Source: Rhipicephalus microplus (taxonomy: Eukaryota; Arthropoda; Arachnida; Ixodida; Ixodidae). From it: 64,000 bases of DNA. The notes beneath the pieces are model-generated. The model was not told where the DNA came from, did no database searches, and worked only from the letters and a program-made list of their open reading frames with translations. The position numbers and the translations under genes were made by a program. The DNA lies in NCBI RefSeq assembly GCF_043290135.1, contig NC_134710.1, positions 135,554,155-135,618,154 on the forward strand, given 5' to 3'. Below, in pieces: positions 35,986 to 48,100 of this stretch. Within the stretch, counting starts at the first letter, position 1. Each line of letters opens with the position of its first letter.

Positions 35986-37128
35986 ATAATGAATATTTTA
36001 TGTCCAACCTAGTTACAAATTACAGCATGATTGGACTGCATGATGGTGGCATGTATATAGTTACTTCAAAATTTGCAAACAAGATGGATGGTTGGGAAAC
36101 ACGCAGACTTGAAGTGATGGGAACTTGTTGAATAAAGAATATGGCAGAGGCCAACGTTTTGACTAGTGTACTTGTCTTTGTTATGGCAGCAACTGTTTCT
36201 CATGCGTATAGTGTGTTGGGCAGTCCTGTTATTACTGACTGTCAGTACTAATACAGCTTTTAGCATTCTGGAAGGCAGCTTTTTGATTATATTTAACCAT
36301 TTTGCTCTTCCCTGCCAGGCTCTGTCATGTCTGCAAGTATGCATCATTATATTCTTTTGTTATAAAGTAGCTGAGTAGCTGGACACAAAGATGCTGTAGA
36401 TGTGTTCTTTTTAGTCACATACAATTCTCATGCCTTGAGTTTTTTTCTTCCTATATTGTTTCATAGCAGCCTATTTTCAATGTCACTTTTGTTCTCAGCA
36501 GCACATCTGAAGCTGACATTTCATCTTGAGCCATGTCTCTTACACTTACTTTTAAGTTTGTGGTAGCACTATATCCATCAAGAATGCCTTGGAAGCATAA
36601 AAATATTCATTAAATCTAGCATGTTCATAAGATTGAAGTTATTACTTGTTGCCTTGTATCTAAATGAAAAGGGTCAGTTCATCTTATGAGAGCCTCCTGT
36701 GTAACTTAGATTCTTAAGGGTACATATTTAAGGCCCCCCGTAAAAATGCTGGCGACCTTGACGCAAAATGTGCCTGGATGAGAAGTTTTTTTCACGGATG
36801 TTCATAAAAACATATTTAAAAAATCAATGTGTGCGTACCTGATGCCACCTCTCTGCTTTACTCTGCAGAGTAGCAGGTGTTCTTGCATTTAATAGAGGGT
36901 ACACATGCACTGCAGATTTATGTCAAACAGCTCAGTTGCTGCGGTATAAGCATTTACTGGCAAAGCTAGTCTGTGATGAGGAGGTGAGAAATAGAGCTGC
37001 CCACCCTGGTGACTTACGGAGATAGTTGCTCAAGTGTCATTTTGGAAGAAGGATGTGCCTTTGCTCATGTCTATGAGCACAATGCTGAAGGCTAGAGGAT
37101 CCTGAACTGCAGAAGAGGGAAAGAAAAC

Positions 37129-37420
37129 ATTAGGGAGTTTTCGAATAGTGTACACTAAGTTAGCAGGTGTCGCGGCCGTAGCGTTTGCATGTGAGCGCTG
37201 TATAAGTTTTCGAATAGTGTTGTCCATAAGGGCGTGTGATCTGCTCGAGGTCACCGCAAAGGGGCTTTGTGGACCTTGTGGGCTGCATGCTATCTCTGAT
37301 TTCCTGCGGGGGGACCAAAAGCACTAACAGCGGTTAGCATTATGGTGCATGCACAGTGGCAACGACCGCAATGAATAGCGTGCACAAAGCTTTGTGTGTG
37401 CTATTCGAAAACTCTCTAAT
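37129..37420. mobile_element. 292-bp MITE with 20-bp TIRs
   Basis: ATTAGGGAGTTTTCGAATAG at 37129-37148 and its complement, with one mismatch, at 37401-37420. AGTTTTCGAATAGTGT recurs inside near 37206. It lies 227 bp upstream of exon 15. Target duplication not clear. Confidence 0.75.
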
Positions 37421-37647
37421 GATAGGCACAATGAGCATAGATACATGCACAACACATGGATACATGCACAACACTAAAGGGGGCTCAGACAAGGCATTGA
37501 GAGCATTTAATGCTTTAATGCTAAGAACATGTTAGTGGCTCATCTTGTCCTATATGGGTGCAGCAAGGCTTTTGCCTTCTCGTGTTACAAGAGTGTCACG
37601 CCTGTTGAACCTTTTTGTTTCCATAATTGTGCTTACTTGTCTTGCAG

Positions 37648-37818
37648 AGTCGTTACAACCAAGCCAAAGTAGCTATACAAGACAGGAGTGCTCGAACATC
37701 AGCAGTCATCGAAACGCTTGAGCGCGACCTCGAGCTTCTCTGCCTCACTGGTGTAGAAGACAAACTTCAGGATAAAGTCAGGCCAACCCTTGAGCTTCTG
37801 CGCAATGCTGGCATAAAG
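37648..37818 (+). CDS. ATP9B: ATP9B-like exon 15 (into P domain)
   Basis: Fifty-seven codons starting [20 protein letters not shown] and ending [28 protein letters not shown]. This joins the nucleotide-binding domain to the second half of the phosphorylation domain. Acceptor CTTGCAG, donor GTAATA. It precedes a 20-kb intron. Confidence 0.95.
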
Positions 37819-38307
37819 GTAATAAAGGTACACTTAGCAGTGGCCTAGACCGGAAGTCATTTAGGGGGATGTCTTTATGAGCAGAATGATTGGCTGCCGC
37901 TTGGGACATACTGTGCTCTTTTGAATAGACAGTAGGGTGTTTCACTTGGAAATGGCACGTTTTCAGTTGTTTTGCCAGGGGCTAGTAATAACTATACAGA
38001 TAAAGAGACCCCACCTCCTATAGCTTCAAGCTTCAAATTCTTCACCTTCCTATACCAATTAGAGAACAGTGTTTATTATACAGATGTGCAGCATGGCACA
38101 CCTTATAGTGTGAGTAACCTGCACTTTTGCTGAAGATACTTTGCTGAAAGTGTATGATCTTTCCTCAGTCTTTTCATTTGGTGCTTAGACTTACAAGTAT
38201 GTTTATGTAAGTCCCTTTTTACTTGTAACTGTCTGTTGGCAGTGCAAATAAAGTGCATTTACAAGAAATATTTTTCATTAAAATTTATTGGAAAGATGTG
38301 CAAATAG

Positions 38308-39206
38308 TAGGAGTCTGCAAATATTTGAAAATTTTAAATAACGAATTGAATAATACCGTGTCTGATTTGGTAATCTAACCAAATAGTACATGTTTGGAAC
38401 TACCAAATAGTTTTCGAATAATCAGCACCGAAAGGAAAACCCCAAAACAAACAAAGCCTTAGAACAGCTATAGGTCATTTCTCTTCTTTTAATCCAGAAG
38501 TGATCTGCACGCAGCCCAAACAATTACTGGGCTTTTAATGCTATATGGACTGCCAGATAAACATAGTTCTTTTGAAAACTCCACTCATGCTCACTTTTTA
38601 TTTTGCTGAGCTGTATTGCACTAATCAGCTCTTGTCTTTATCTTGGGATCACTGAAGGTGCGAACTACGACTGATTGTAGCTTCATGGCTCACAACTAAT
38701 GCAAGTGTTGCATTTGCGTAAATTGTTCTTGCAGATGCAGCTTGAAACGCCAATTGCTAAATGCTTTCAGTGCGCAGGCCATGTTGTGATAACAGGCTGA
38801 TCTGCTTCATAACATCTTTAGTGGTATCTGCGGTGTTTGGTTAAAAAGTGTTTAGCTTTTGTATTCCAATTTTATTTAAAATCAGGCAGCAAATCGTATG
38901 TTGATAACATTGGTGAATGCTGTATTTTAACCTACAGTTACAGAATATTACGAAGGCTGTAGTTCCTGCTGTATACAGGGTTGCCTTAGTTTTCGTAATT
39001 GTATTATTTTAAGTCTAACTGTGATGTTTTTTGGTTAAAGTTATTGAGCATTTGTTTCAAATAAAATGTTGTGTTCTAGGACTGTTTTGAAATTGGTCTA
39101 CTCGCTATTTGAAAACTACTCGAACAGTATTGGATTACTATTCATGTTCGTTTCAATGTTATCACTATTCGATTCGGTTCCAAAATTTCATATTCGCACA
39201 CCCCTA
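38308..39206. mobile_element. hAT-type non-autonomous element, 899 bp
   Basis: The left end TAGGAGTCTGCAAATATTTG and the complement of the right end, TAGGGGTGTGCGAATATG, are inverted repeats. The flanking 8-bp duplication GCAAATAG is exact (38300-38307 and 39207-39214). The ends match the left end of the transposase-bearing hAT relic at 25101, suggesting related families. No coding sequence. Confidence 0.83.
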
Positions 39207-39797
39207 GCAAATAGTCATAGTATAATGCTCAGATACAGTATCAGTGAATTGAAACATGAAAACTTAGGCTAAACAATGCATATGCTTTCATTTCCAGCAT
39301 CTATCGTTCATGTTATATTGATGTCATTTTGACTCGCATCATAGCCAACATTACCTTTAGCAGCTAGATTTGCAGTGACATGGTGCAGTTATATCAAGCA
39401 ATCACTCATAGAAGTCATTATATTATTTACAATGTGGTGTTATAATCCATAAATACAGTACCTTTACTTATACCAAGCCTTCTTGAACTTTTTGGCTTTG
39501 AGGGAACTGCCTACTTTCCCAAGAATATTCGTTAACTCTTTTCTTAGTCTTTACATCATGCTTATACAGAGACATGAATCAGCATATTGGTGTGCAGCGT
39601 ATTGGTGAGAATTTGAAACAATGCATGAATTAGTGTATCTATTAAGCGGGAATGTGTGTCCCTGTGGATCTGTTTAGAGAGGGAGCTTCAGGATGCCTGC
39701 TGTGCACTTGAGCTTGTGTTATGCAGGATTGAGACTTGTGTGTTTTAAAAGCAAAAGTAATTGTGTATCTTTTCATAAGTGACTTGTTGACTGTCTT

Positions 39798-39970
39798 GTT
39801 GGTCGAGGTACTCATATTTAAATGTCTTGCATTATAAATTTGGGCATGAGTTAAACTTGATAGCCTCATGGCTGCAGGGGCATGTTGGTTGAGGTACTCA
39901 TATTTAAATAACATTGCACTGTAAATTTGGGCATGAGTTAAACTTGATAGCCTCATGGCTGCAGGGGCAT
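39798..39970. repeat. 86-bp tandem duplication
   Basis: Two near-identical units start at 39798 and 39884 (GTTGGTYGAGGTACTCATAT to CTGCAGGGGCAT); the second has 1 extra base. Confidence 0.9.
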
Positions 39971-40080
39971 ATTCAGAGTATCCCCTATCAGTAGCTCAGT
40001 TTTGCAATCTCTTAAAATATCAGTGGAAGAAGCTAAATCATTGTTTAACTTGAAATATTACCTTGTTAATAATAATATAT

Positions 40081-40431
40081 CATGGAGGGAGAAGGAAAAA
40101 CACTGGAGGGAGCATGACGTCATGCACCCAGCCTTGGCAAGCCAACCAATTTTGAAGCCATCAAAGTCGGCCCAACACGGGACCTTTTGCGTGAAATCAT
40201 GCCAGCAATGAGACTTGCTGATACTTCGGAGTACGACGCTTGGTACCTTTTAATCGACACGTGTTGGTTCGGCGCAGACCGGCCGGCTCACGCAGGTGGT
40301 TCAAAGGCGGAACAGCACCGAGAGTACTAAAAGCTACCGCAAGCTCTGATGTTTTGATTACGTGTTGGACCGACAAAGGGGGCTTCACTCGTGTGACGCA
40401 ATGCTCCCTTCTTTCTTTTTCTTCCTCCATG
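40081..40431. mobile_element. 351-bp TIR element (CATGGAGGRAGA ends), complete copy
   Basis: The left end CATGGAGGGAGAAGGAAAAA and the complement of the right end, CATGGAGGAAGAAAAAGAAA, continue into GGGAGCATGACGTCA and GGGAGCATTGCGTCA. The GC-rich interior has no coding capacity. The right 100 bp match the window's first 98 bases. Target duplication not resolved. Confidence 0.72.
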
Positions 40432-40437
40432 TAATAT

Positions 40438-40633
40438 GGTACCACGATATGATTATGAGGCACGCCGCAGTGAAAAGCTCTGGAAATCCTCAGCACCTGG
40501 TGTTTGTTACGTGCACCGACAGCGCCTAGTAAATGGGCCTGTTGAATTTCACTTCCATGGAAATGCGAGAATCAAACCCTCCACTTTAGTGTTAACAGCC
40601 CAGCACCATGACCACTGTACCGCTGTGGCAGGC
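40438..40633 (-). mobile_element. Ruka-type tRNA-derived SINE, minus strand
   Basis: Read on the minus strand: a tRNA-like head GCCACAGCGGTACAGTGGTC and a B box GGTTTGATTCTCGC. GTGCACGTAACAAACACCAG, GATTTCCAGAGC and GCGTGCCTCATAATCATATC follow. The last blocks match the body of the + strand copy at 43255-43500. It abuts the TIR element ending at 40431. Confidence 0.78.
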
Positions 40634-40772
40634 TAAGTTCTTGGTCATATTCAAATATATACATGTTTGTGTTACCTTTATATTCTAATAAAGCAAATAT
40701 TTGCTTCTTACTGCATTTTGCTTGTAAGAGCTATAAGTTAGCTTGTTGTGGGTGCACTTAGTGGGTGTTTGT

Positions 40773-41394
40773 GAGGCTTGTGCCAATAGTGAATTTTAGG
40801 TTCGAAAGGAATTTGAAGCAAATAGTCATTTTGCAGAATAATTTTGAATATAATTCGAATAGCATAATATCAGATACAAAAAGAAGAAAAATAATGAGCA
40901 TATATGTCATAACCCAACTAACCTGCACTATTTTTTTCATTGAAATAAAACTTCTGCTAATGTTATTCTTTTAGGTTCAAAGGAAGTGGAATTAACATTT
41001 AATGGTAGCAGGATTTGACTTTTGGTAGAATGCAAGTGATAACCTGTGAAATATGTTACATGTTAAATTTACTGTACTTATGGGATATAGGCCAATATAG
41101 CAAGCTTTTAAACTTGAAGAATTATTAATCGATATGAAGGTAATATGTTGACATTCAAATATGAATTGTGGCTTCATGACAGTGTGGATTCTCTGTGGAA
41201 AGGTGGAAAGGTATATTCGTTGTATAGCATTCCTTCACTGCAGTAAAACCATCTTTACAGGGGGACTAGTATACACCTATTCGTTTATTTCTAATACTAT
41301 GAAATTTCCAAGAATTTAAATTCAAATTGAAGTGAATTTGAACATTGTGATATTTGTTTGAATATTCAGTGTGTTTTGATATTCACATGAGCCC
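40773..41394. mobile_element. hAT-type MITE, copy 2 (family of 35318-35985)
   Basis: Aligned with 35318-35985 across the whole length: TGTGCSAATAGTGAA start, CCAACTAACCTGCAC, GATTTGACTTTTRGT, AATCGATATGARGGTAATATG and CTTCACTGCAGT blocks in the same order. The flanks GTGTTTGT and GCATTTGT could be an eroded 8-bp duplication. More diverged than copy 1. Confidence 0.75.
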
Positions 41395-41482
41395 AGCATT
41401 TGTAATTGTTCTTGAGCCTCTGCGCATGCACTTTTGTTGTGTAGCTGTGTAGCTCTCGTACTAGTAGTTTTGACTTGTGCAA

Positions 41483-42440
41483 GGGTCATTCCACAACAAC
41501 TGTCCCAAACTTGGTGCTTGACCATCTGCGATTTACTTGAAAAAAAATTCAGAACTATCCGCTCGAAACCATAGGTGTTCCCAGAAACATTTTTGCAAAA
41601 TAAATTTTCAAGTACCGCAAGCCTTATGTGAATTTTTTTTGGAAAGCTTGAAACAGTAGCTCATAAAACATATTGTCAAAAAATCAATTCTTTTTAAATA
41701 AGATTAAGACAATTTTTTCCTTTAGAACAATGGTAGGCGCTTCACTTAAAATAAGTATTATGAGCTTTTAGGCTTTCGTGAATCTTTTCATGTGGCCTCG
41801 ATTATGAAGAATATGGTCCATATTAGGGATTTTTTCATAGGAAGACAGCATATGGCAAAATATGTTAGTTGGCATTAGCACATTTCTAGAATGTTTTACT
41901 GTACACCAAAAATAATTTTAGGCATATACAGTGCAAAATAAAGTTTACAGGTGGTGACAAAGTTCAAAATATGAATATTTTTGCAAATGTTTGGCTGTGA
42001 ATTCAACATTGAGGCTGTCCTACTAAAAATATGCCCAATAGCAGATTTACTAGCGATGTTCATTGGCTGCTATGAGAAAGCTTTATCAAACTTGTCTTTG
42101 TTTTAAGCAAAACAATTTTTTTTTTAATTTGTGTGTTACTGCTCTCGGGGTTTGCACGTGTTTATATGCCGTAAAAATGCGTCCTAGCGGTAAGTACAAG
42201 CTGCACGGACGTGGGGATTATCTGGACAAAATAATAAACTTTGTCCATGCTTATTTAATTTATTTACAAGCTTGTATTACCCTTAGTTAACGAGAGACAC
42301 GAGATCTACTAGACTGCATTTAGCCACATGCAGCTGTTCGCTGGCAGCCTGCATAGTATGTTTACACAGAACCGGAAAGTGGTACTGATGTGTACAACAC
42401 ACTGCTACCTGTATTTAACATTTAGAAGTAGGAAGAGCAT
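41483..42440 (+). repeat. Left arm of the foldback element
   Basis: Inverted counterpart of 56631-57660. Non-coding and AT-rich; its short open frames are chance. Confidence 0.8.
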
Positions 42441-42974
42441 TACTGTTAAGAAATTGATCTATATAAATAAAATAAAATGTTTTGGACCGCGGACAAGCTG
42501 CAGTTAGGACCAACATAATCATATATAATTGACCATTTGGCACCGGTGACCATATGTTGATGTCCCGCAGGGGCACCTGCGCAAGTAGGCGTTTGGTGTG
42601 TAGCGACACCACGGACCCGAGCTAACGGGGCAGTTTTGACTCTCCCACGCCTAGCCGTGCGTGGCTTTGCCGTGTCCGGGGAAAAGGGGATCCTGGGTGT
42701 TCAGCCAATGCTGGGTGATTGGACCTTTAAGGCCCCCGGCAGAGGCTTTGGCCCCGGCTTCACGTAGACGGCACCCCTGGGCTGACCCACCCAGGGGAAA
42801 TCGGCAGTCGCCTTTTCCTATCTCTCTCTTCCTACATCTTCGTCTTTATCTCTCACTTTTTATCTATGCTGTCATCTTCTCCTTTCTGTTTACTTCCGAA
42901 TTTCGTGGCGGCGAGGGTTAACCCTGTGTAGTTACCCAACCTTGGGTACTTGTATTCGGTTATAGCGGCGATGC

Positions 42975-44452
42975 ATGGCTGGCGTCTCCAAGTGTTCCAA
43001 GTGTTCACTAGTCAACCTTGTAGCGTCCCTTTGTTGGGCTCGGTGGTGGGTGGCCACCATCGCCGCCGAACTTTATTGTATTTTTATGGCAAAATCTTTT
43101 CCCCACTTTTCTGATCGCTCCCTAAAAAGGTGGTGCACCGAAGATACTTTCCTGCCTAACATACCAAAGCCGACATTCCCAAAGTACCATGCAATCCACA
43201 GTCAAAACGAAAAGAAGACAGTCCGAGCCATTTCACCTTTCCTCGTTTCAAACTGCCCCGCCGTGGTGGTCTAGTGGCTAAGGCACTCGGCTGCTGACCC
43301 GCAGGTCGCGGGTTCAAATCCCGGCTGCGGCGGCTGCATTTTCGATGGAGGCGGAAATGTCGTAGGCCCGTGTGCTCAGATTTGGGTGCACGTTAAAGAA
43401 CCCCAGGTGGTCAAAATTTCCGGAGCCCTCCACTACGGCGTCTCTCATAATCATATGGTTTTGGGACGTTAAACCCCACAAATCAATCAATCAATCATCA
43501 TCGTTTCTAAAACTCTCACAGAAGCAATAGGCCCAGGTTATAAATTTAGTGACAAAGATGGGAAGTGGCGATCTTTTTCTCGAGGTTCGTGACAAAGCTC
43601 AGTATGAAAAGCTGTCTAAGCTTGTAGCCTTTGGGGAAACCCCTGTTTCGGTGGGCCCACACAGGTCCATATACACGAATAACAATAAGGCGCAACAACA
43701 AACTGACCCCTACAAAGCACGTAATAATCACCTTCGGAACAAGTGACCTACCAGAATCAATCGAAATCGGCTATTATAAGCTTCGTGTAAGACCGTAGAT
43801 TCCCAACCCTCGTCGATGTTTCAAGTGCCAACGTTTCGGTCATGGATCCCAGAGTTGTAGAGGGTGTGCCATTTGCACAAAGTGCGCATTCATTCAACAC
43901 ATATCGGACAACTGCACCTCAGAAACAACTCATTGTTTGAACTGTGAAGATCACGCTGCCTACTCACGATCATGCCCCGCATGGAAAAAAGAGAAACAAA
44001 TAGTAGAACTTAAGGTTAAATTCAATCTCACATTCCAAGAAGCACGCCAATGTTTCGCAATACACAACCCATCTTATCCCTCCTTTGTAGATGTGACGCG
44101 CCGGGGCGCCGCGCCACATGCCTCGGCACCCGCGAATGTCACACAGTGTGTGGCCACGGTCGTGCCGCCAGCGCCCCCGGCTGGAGCAGCCTGTACTGCT
44201 CCGCCACCTGACAAACAGGGCCGGCAGACCCCAGTGTCTGCTGAACCTCGGACCACTGCAGGCGCAGTTAAGTCCCAAAGTTCAGTGAAAGTGCCTGCCC
44301 AGCAGGCACCATCCACCACCTCACAAGAGGTGATGGATACAAGTCCCACTCCTCCGGCGCCTCAGACGCCGAAAGATAGGCGCAACTCCTTGGAGCGCGC
44401 CAAAAAAGAAAAACCTCGAATCACAGGGCCCTCAAAAGGCCCTGTAAACTAA
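42975..44452 (+). pseudogene. LINE ORF1 (gag-like, CCHC zinc knuckles), broken
   Basis: An N-terminal part (from about 43087, MAKSFPHFSDRSLKRWCTED) is interrupted by the Ruka SINE. It resumes at 43513 (LTEAIGPGYKFSDKDGKWRS). After frameshifts, near 43813 it encodes the knuckle CFKCQRFGHGSQSC, then CAICTKCAFIQHISDNC and CLNCEDHAAYSRSC. These are three CCHC-type nucleic-acid-binding motifs typical of I/Jockey-group ORF1 proteins. The last 171 codons (43937-44452) are open and end in a Pro/Ala-rich tail. Role: RNA binding and ribonucleoprotein assembly of the element. Frameshifts near 43560-43810 inactivate it. Confidence 0.78.
43255..43500 (+). mobile_element. Ruka SINE, well preserved
   Basis: The tRNA-derived head has an A box (GTGGTCTAGTGGCTAAGG) and a B box (GGGTTCAAATCCC). 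The body contains GGTGCACGTTAAAGAACCCC, AGGTGGTCAAAATTTCCGGA and GGGACGTTAAACCCCACAAA, with an (ATCA)n tail. Flanks TCGTTTCAAACT and TCGTTTCTAAAACT (43501 on) look like the target duplication. It sits inside LINE ORF1, and its RNA polymerase III promoter points along the gene. It matches the ixodid-tick SINE known as Ruka; not a functional tRNA gene because the head continues into SINE body. Confidence 0.88.
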
Positions 44453-45009
44453 TGCAACACCTCTGTACACACAGCACCACACTACATTAAAATGACACAA
44501 ATACTACAGTGGAACGTCAGAGGACTGTTGAGAAACCTCGACGACATCCAGGAACTTTTACACAAACATACACCTAAGGTGCTGTGCGTACAAGAGACAC
44601 ACCTGAAACCTAAACACACCAATTTTTTACGTCACTACGTTATCTTTCGGAAAGACCGGAATGATGCCATTGTGCCATCCGGTGGTGTTGCCATTATAGT
44701 AAATCAAGGGATTGCATGCACTCACCTACCACTACAAATATCCCTTGAGGCGGTGGCTGTTCGAACAGTTCTTTTGAATAAGCTCGTCACCATCTGCTCT
44801 CTCTACATACCTCTCCACAACACCGTCTTCAAAAGCATGAATTCCAGTCCCTCCTAGAGAAACTTCCAGAACCTTATTTTCTCCTGGGAGATTTCAATGC
44901 ACATAGAAGTCTGTGGGGTGACTCTCGCTGCGATGCTCGAGGTCGCCTGATTGAACAGCTCCTTTTTTCTTTCGGTGCAAGCCTGCTGAATCGGAAAGAG
45001 CCAACATAT

Positions 45010-45151
45010 TGTTACGTGGAAAATAACAGTTGCCAGTCCGCAGCCACAACGCAGCTCACCGACAACGTCCACTTCTTCACTCTCAGTCTGAGGCACCTTA
45101 CTTGGGTATGCCCCACTATGCCCTCTTTCAGTCAGACGAAATCACGTAACA
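45010..45151 (-). repeat. 3' LTR (element orientation), 142 bp
   Basis: TGTTACGTGG...CACGTAACA; pairs with 49939-50080. Very short for an animal Ty3-type LTR. Confidence 0.92.
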
Positions 45152-45185
45152 CGACCCCGGTGGCAAAAGCGCCGACCCGGCGAGT

Positions 45186-48100
45186 TTACGGGGCCACAGC
45201 AGGAGCAGTGTGGTAACGCTTGAGCCTTGATGCGTGGACGATGTCCCTTGACAGCAGAGCGGAAGAGGTTGATGGATTATCAGGGACAATTTCATATGTA
45301 GTGCCGGTCACTCGTCTAAGCACGTGGTATGGGCCCGTGAAACGAGAGAGAAGTTTTTCTGAAAGGCCTGCATGTCGCGTAGGGGACCAAAAAAGAACGA
45401 GGGAACCTGTTGGAAAATGTTTGTCGCGATGCCGCTCATCATAACGATGCTTCTGCGAGTCTTGGGACGCCATTAATCTGCTGCGGGCAAGCTAACGAGC
45501 GTGGTCAGCTCGGGTATTAGCGTCGCGTGCATATTCAGAAGTAGACTGCGCAGCGGCTGGCAGGAAGGTATCCAACGGCAATGTTGGTTCGCGTCCAAAC
45601 AGAAGGTAAAATGGCGAGTACCCGGCAGTGTCATGCCGGGAGGAATTGTATGCGAACGTCACGTAGGGTAGTGCAAGGTCCCAATCACGATGGTCGGCCG
45701 AGACGTATTTCGATAGCATGTCTGTCAGGGTGCGGTTTAAACGTTCTGTAAGCCCGTTTGTCTGGGGGTGGTACGATGTCGTGAGCTTATGTTGGGTAGA
45801 GCAGGAACGCAGGATATCGTCAACCACTTTCGAAAGGAACGTACGACCTCGGTCCGTCAGCAGTTGACGAGGGGCTCCATGCACTAAAATGAGATCGCGT
45901 AGTAAAAAATCAGCGACCTCTGTAGCGCAGCTTGTTGGCATGGCTCGCGTAACTGCATAACGGGTCGCGTAATTCGTAGCCACCGCGACCCACTTGTTTC
46001 CGGAGGCGGAGGTTGGGAAGGGACCGAGAAGGTCCAAACCAACACGGAAGAATGGCTCTGATGGGATGTCGATGGGCTGAAGATATCCGGAAGGGAGTCC
46101 CAACGGCTTTTTGCGACGCTGGCAAATTTCACAAGCGTTGACATAGCGACGTACAGAGCGTGAAAGGCCAGGCCAGTAGAAGCGGCGACGGACACGGTCA
46201 TATGTGCGAGAGACACCAAGGTGACCTGCGTTTGGCGCGTCATGGAGCTCGCGTAGGACTGTGGAACGCAGGTGCTTTGGTATGACCAGAAGTAGGTCGT
46301 GACTATTGGGCGATAAATTACGCCGATATAAGGTGTGGTCCTTTAAGGTAAACGTGCGAACAGAAGTGTCTTGCGGTGAAGATTCGAGCTGTTGTATTAG
46401 GCGGCTGATATCCGGATCGCGACGCTGCTCGTCCCCGAGATGAAGCAGCTGGGAGATGGAAAGGACGCAGCCCACAGAATCAGTGCTCGTAGGATCGCAG
46501 TCGGCTACAGGGTAGCGTGACAGACAATCCACATCTTTGTGCAGTTTTCCTGATTTGTACACTACGGTGTAAGAATACTCCTGGAGGCGGAGTGCCCAGC
46601 GGGCGAGACGACCTGTGGGATCTTTGAGGGAGGCGAGCCAGCAGAGAGCGTGGTGGTCGGTGAGAACTATAAATGGTCGGGCGAAATTTCGCGACTGCCC
46701 ACACCAGCTCTAGGCATTCGCGCTCTGTGATGGAGTAATTACGCTCCGAGGTGGACAGCAGCCTGCTGGCATAAGCTATCACGCGATGCTGCCCGTGTTG
46801 TCGCTGAGCCAACACAGCGCCTATTCCGTAACCGCTGACATCGGTGCGCACTTCGGTCGGTGCCGTAGGGTCGAAGTGAGCCAGCACAGGAGAAGAAGTA
46901 AGCAAAGATGTCAGGTCGGAAAATGCTGCTGCTTGCGAGGGACCCCAGGTAAACGTCTCATCTGGTTTGAGTAAATCTGTTAGGGGCCGAGCGATTTCCG
47001 TGAAGTTCTTGATGAACCGCCGAAAATAGGAGCAGAGCCCCACAAAGCTGCGGACATCTTTGGCGGTTTTTGGCACAGGAAAGTCCTTCACAGCTCGAAC
47101 TTTTTCTGGGTCAGGCTGTACGCCGTAAGCGTCAACAATATGTCCAAGTATTGTAATGCGACGGCGACCAAACTGGCACTTGGATGAATTCAGCTGAAGG
47201 CCGGCGAGACGGAATACATCAAGAATTTTTGACAGTCTCTCAAGGTGCGCTTCAAAAGTGGGAGCAAACACAATCACGTCATCCAGATAACAAAGACACG
47301 TAGACCACTTGAATCCATGGAGCAGAGAGTCCATCATTCGTTTAAAGGTGGCGGGGGCATTACACAAGCCGAAAGGCATGACTTTGAATTGGTAGAGGCC
47401 ATCGGATGTTACAAAAGCCGTCTTCTCTCGTTCCATGTGGTCCACGGCAATCTGCCAATAACCAAAACGAAGATCGATGGAAGAAAAGTAGGCGGCACCA
47501 TGGAGGCAATCAAGGGCGTCGTCAATGCGGGGCAGAGGGTATGCGTCTTTGTTGGTGATGTTGTTAAGGTGGCGATAGTCCACACAAAATCGCCACGATC
47601 CGTCCTTCTTTTTAACTAATACCACCGGGGATGCCCAGGGACTGGAGGATGGTTCAATAATGTCCTTCGCTAGCATCTTGTTCACCTCCTTCTCAATTAG
47701 GCTCTGCTCAAAAGCAGACACTCTGTAGGGACGGCGGTGAACAGGGTTGGCATCACCTGTGTGTATGCGATGCTGGGCAAAGGACGTCTGCCCAAGAGGT
47801 CGGTCACCAAAATTGAAAATATCCTGGTAGGCCTCGAGAAGATGTTGTAGGGCTTCAACCTGCGGAGGCGGAAGATCAGTGGCGATCATGTCTACAATTT
47901 GACGGCTGCGCGAATGTGTTGCGAGTGATGTGCGCTGCGGTGAAACAAGTGTGTCTAAGGCAAGCACTTCAATTTGTGAATCGAGCAACGGACACAGGTG
48001 GGCCACAGAAATGCCTTGTGGAAGCACATGATTCATGTAGCCGAAATTGACAAGAGGTAGACAAGTTTTGTTATCTGTGATGCTGAGCACCGTATAGGGC

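Larger units (their letters stand above)
33671..37647 (+). other. Intron 14 of the ATP9B-like gene
   Basis: 4-kb intron. It contains a Penelope-like relic (33837-34360), an hAT-type MITE (35318-35985) and a 292-bp MITE (37129-37420). 34361-35309 and 35994-37128 show nothing recognised. Confidence 0.7.

Noticed and set aside
43262..43340. tRNA-like sequence with A and B boxes
   Set aside because: It is the head of a Ruka SINE; the sequence continues into the SINE body instead of a tRNA 3' end.
45152..45185. Polypurine tract of the LTR element
   Set aside because: No convincing purine run lies directly inside the 3' LTR, so it is not annotated.
47245..47619. 124-codon + strand frame inside the LTR element
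   Set aside because: Antisense shadow of the reverse transcriptase on the minus strand.
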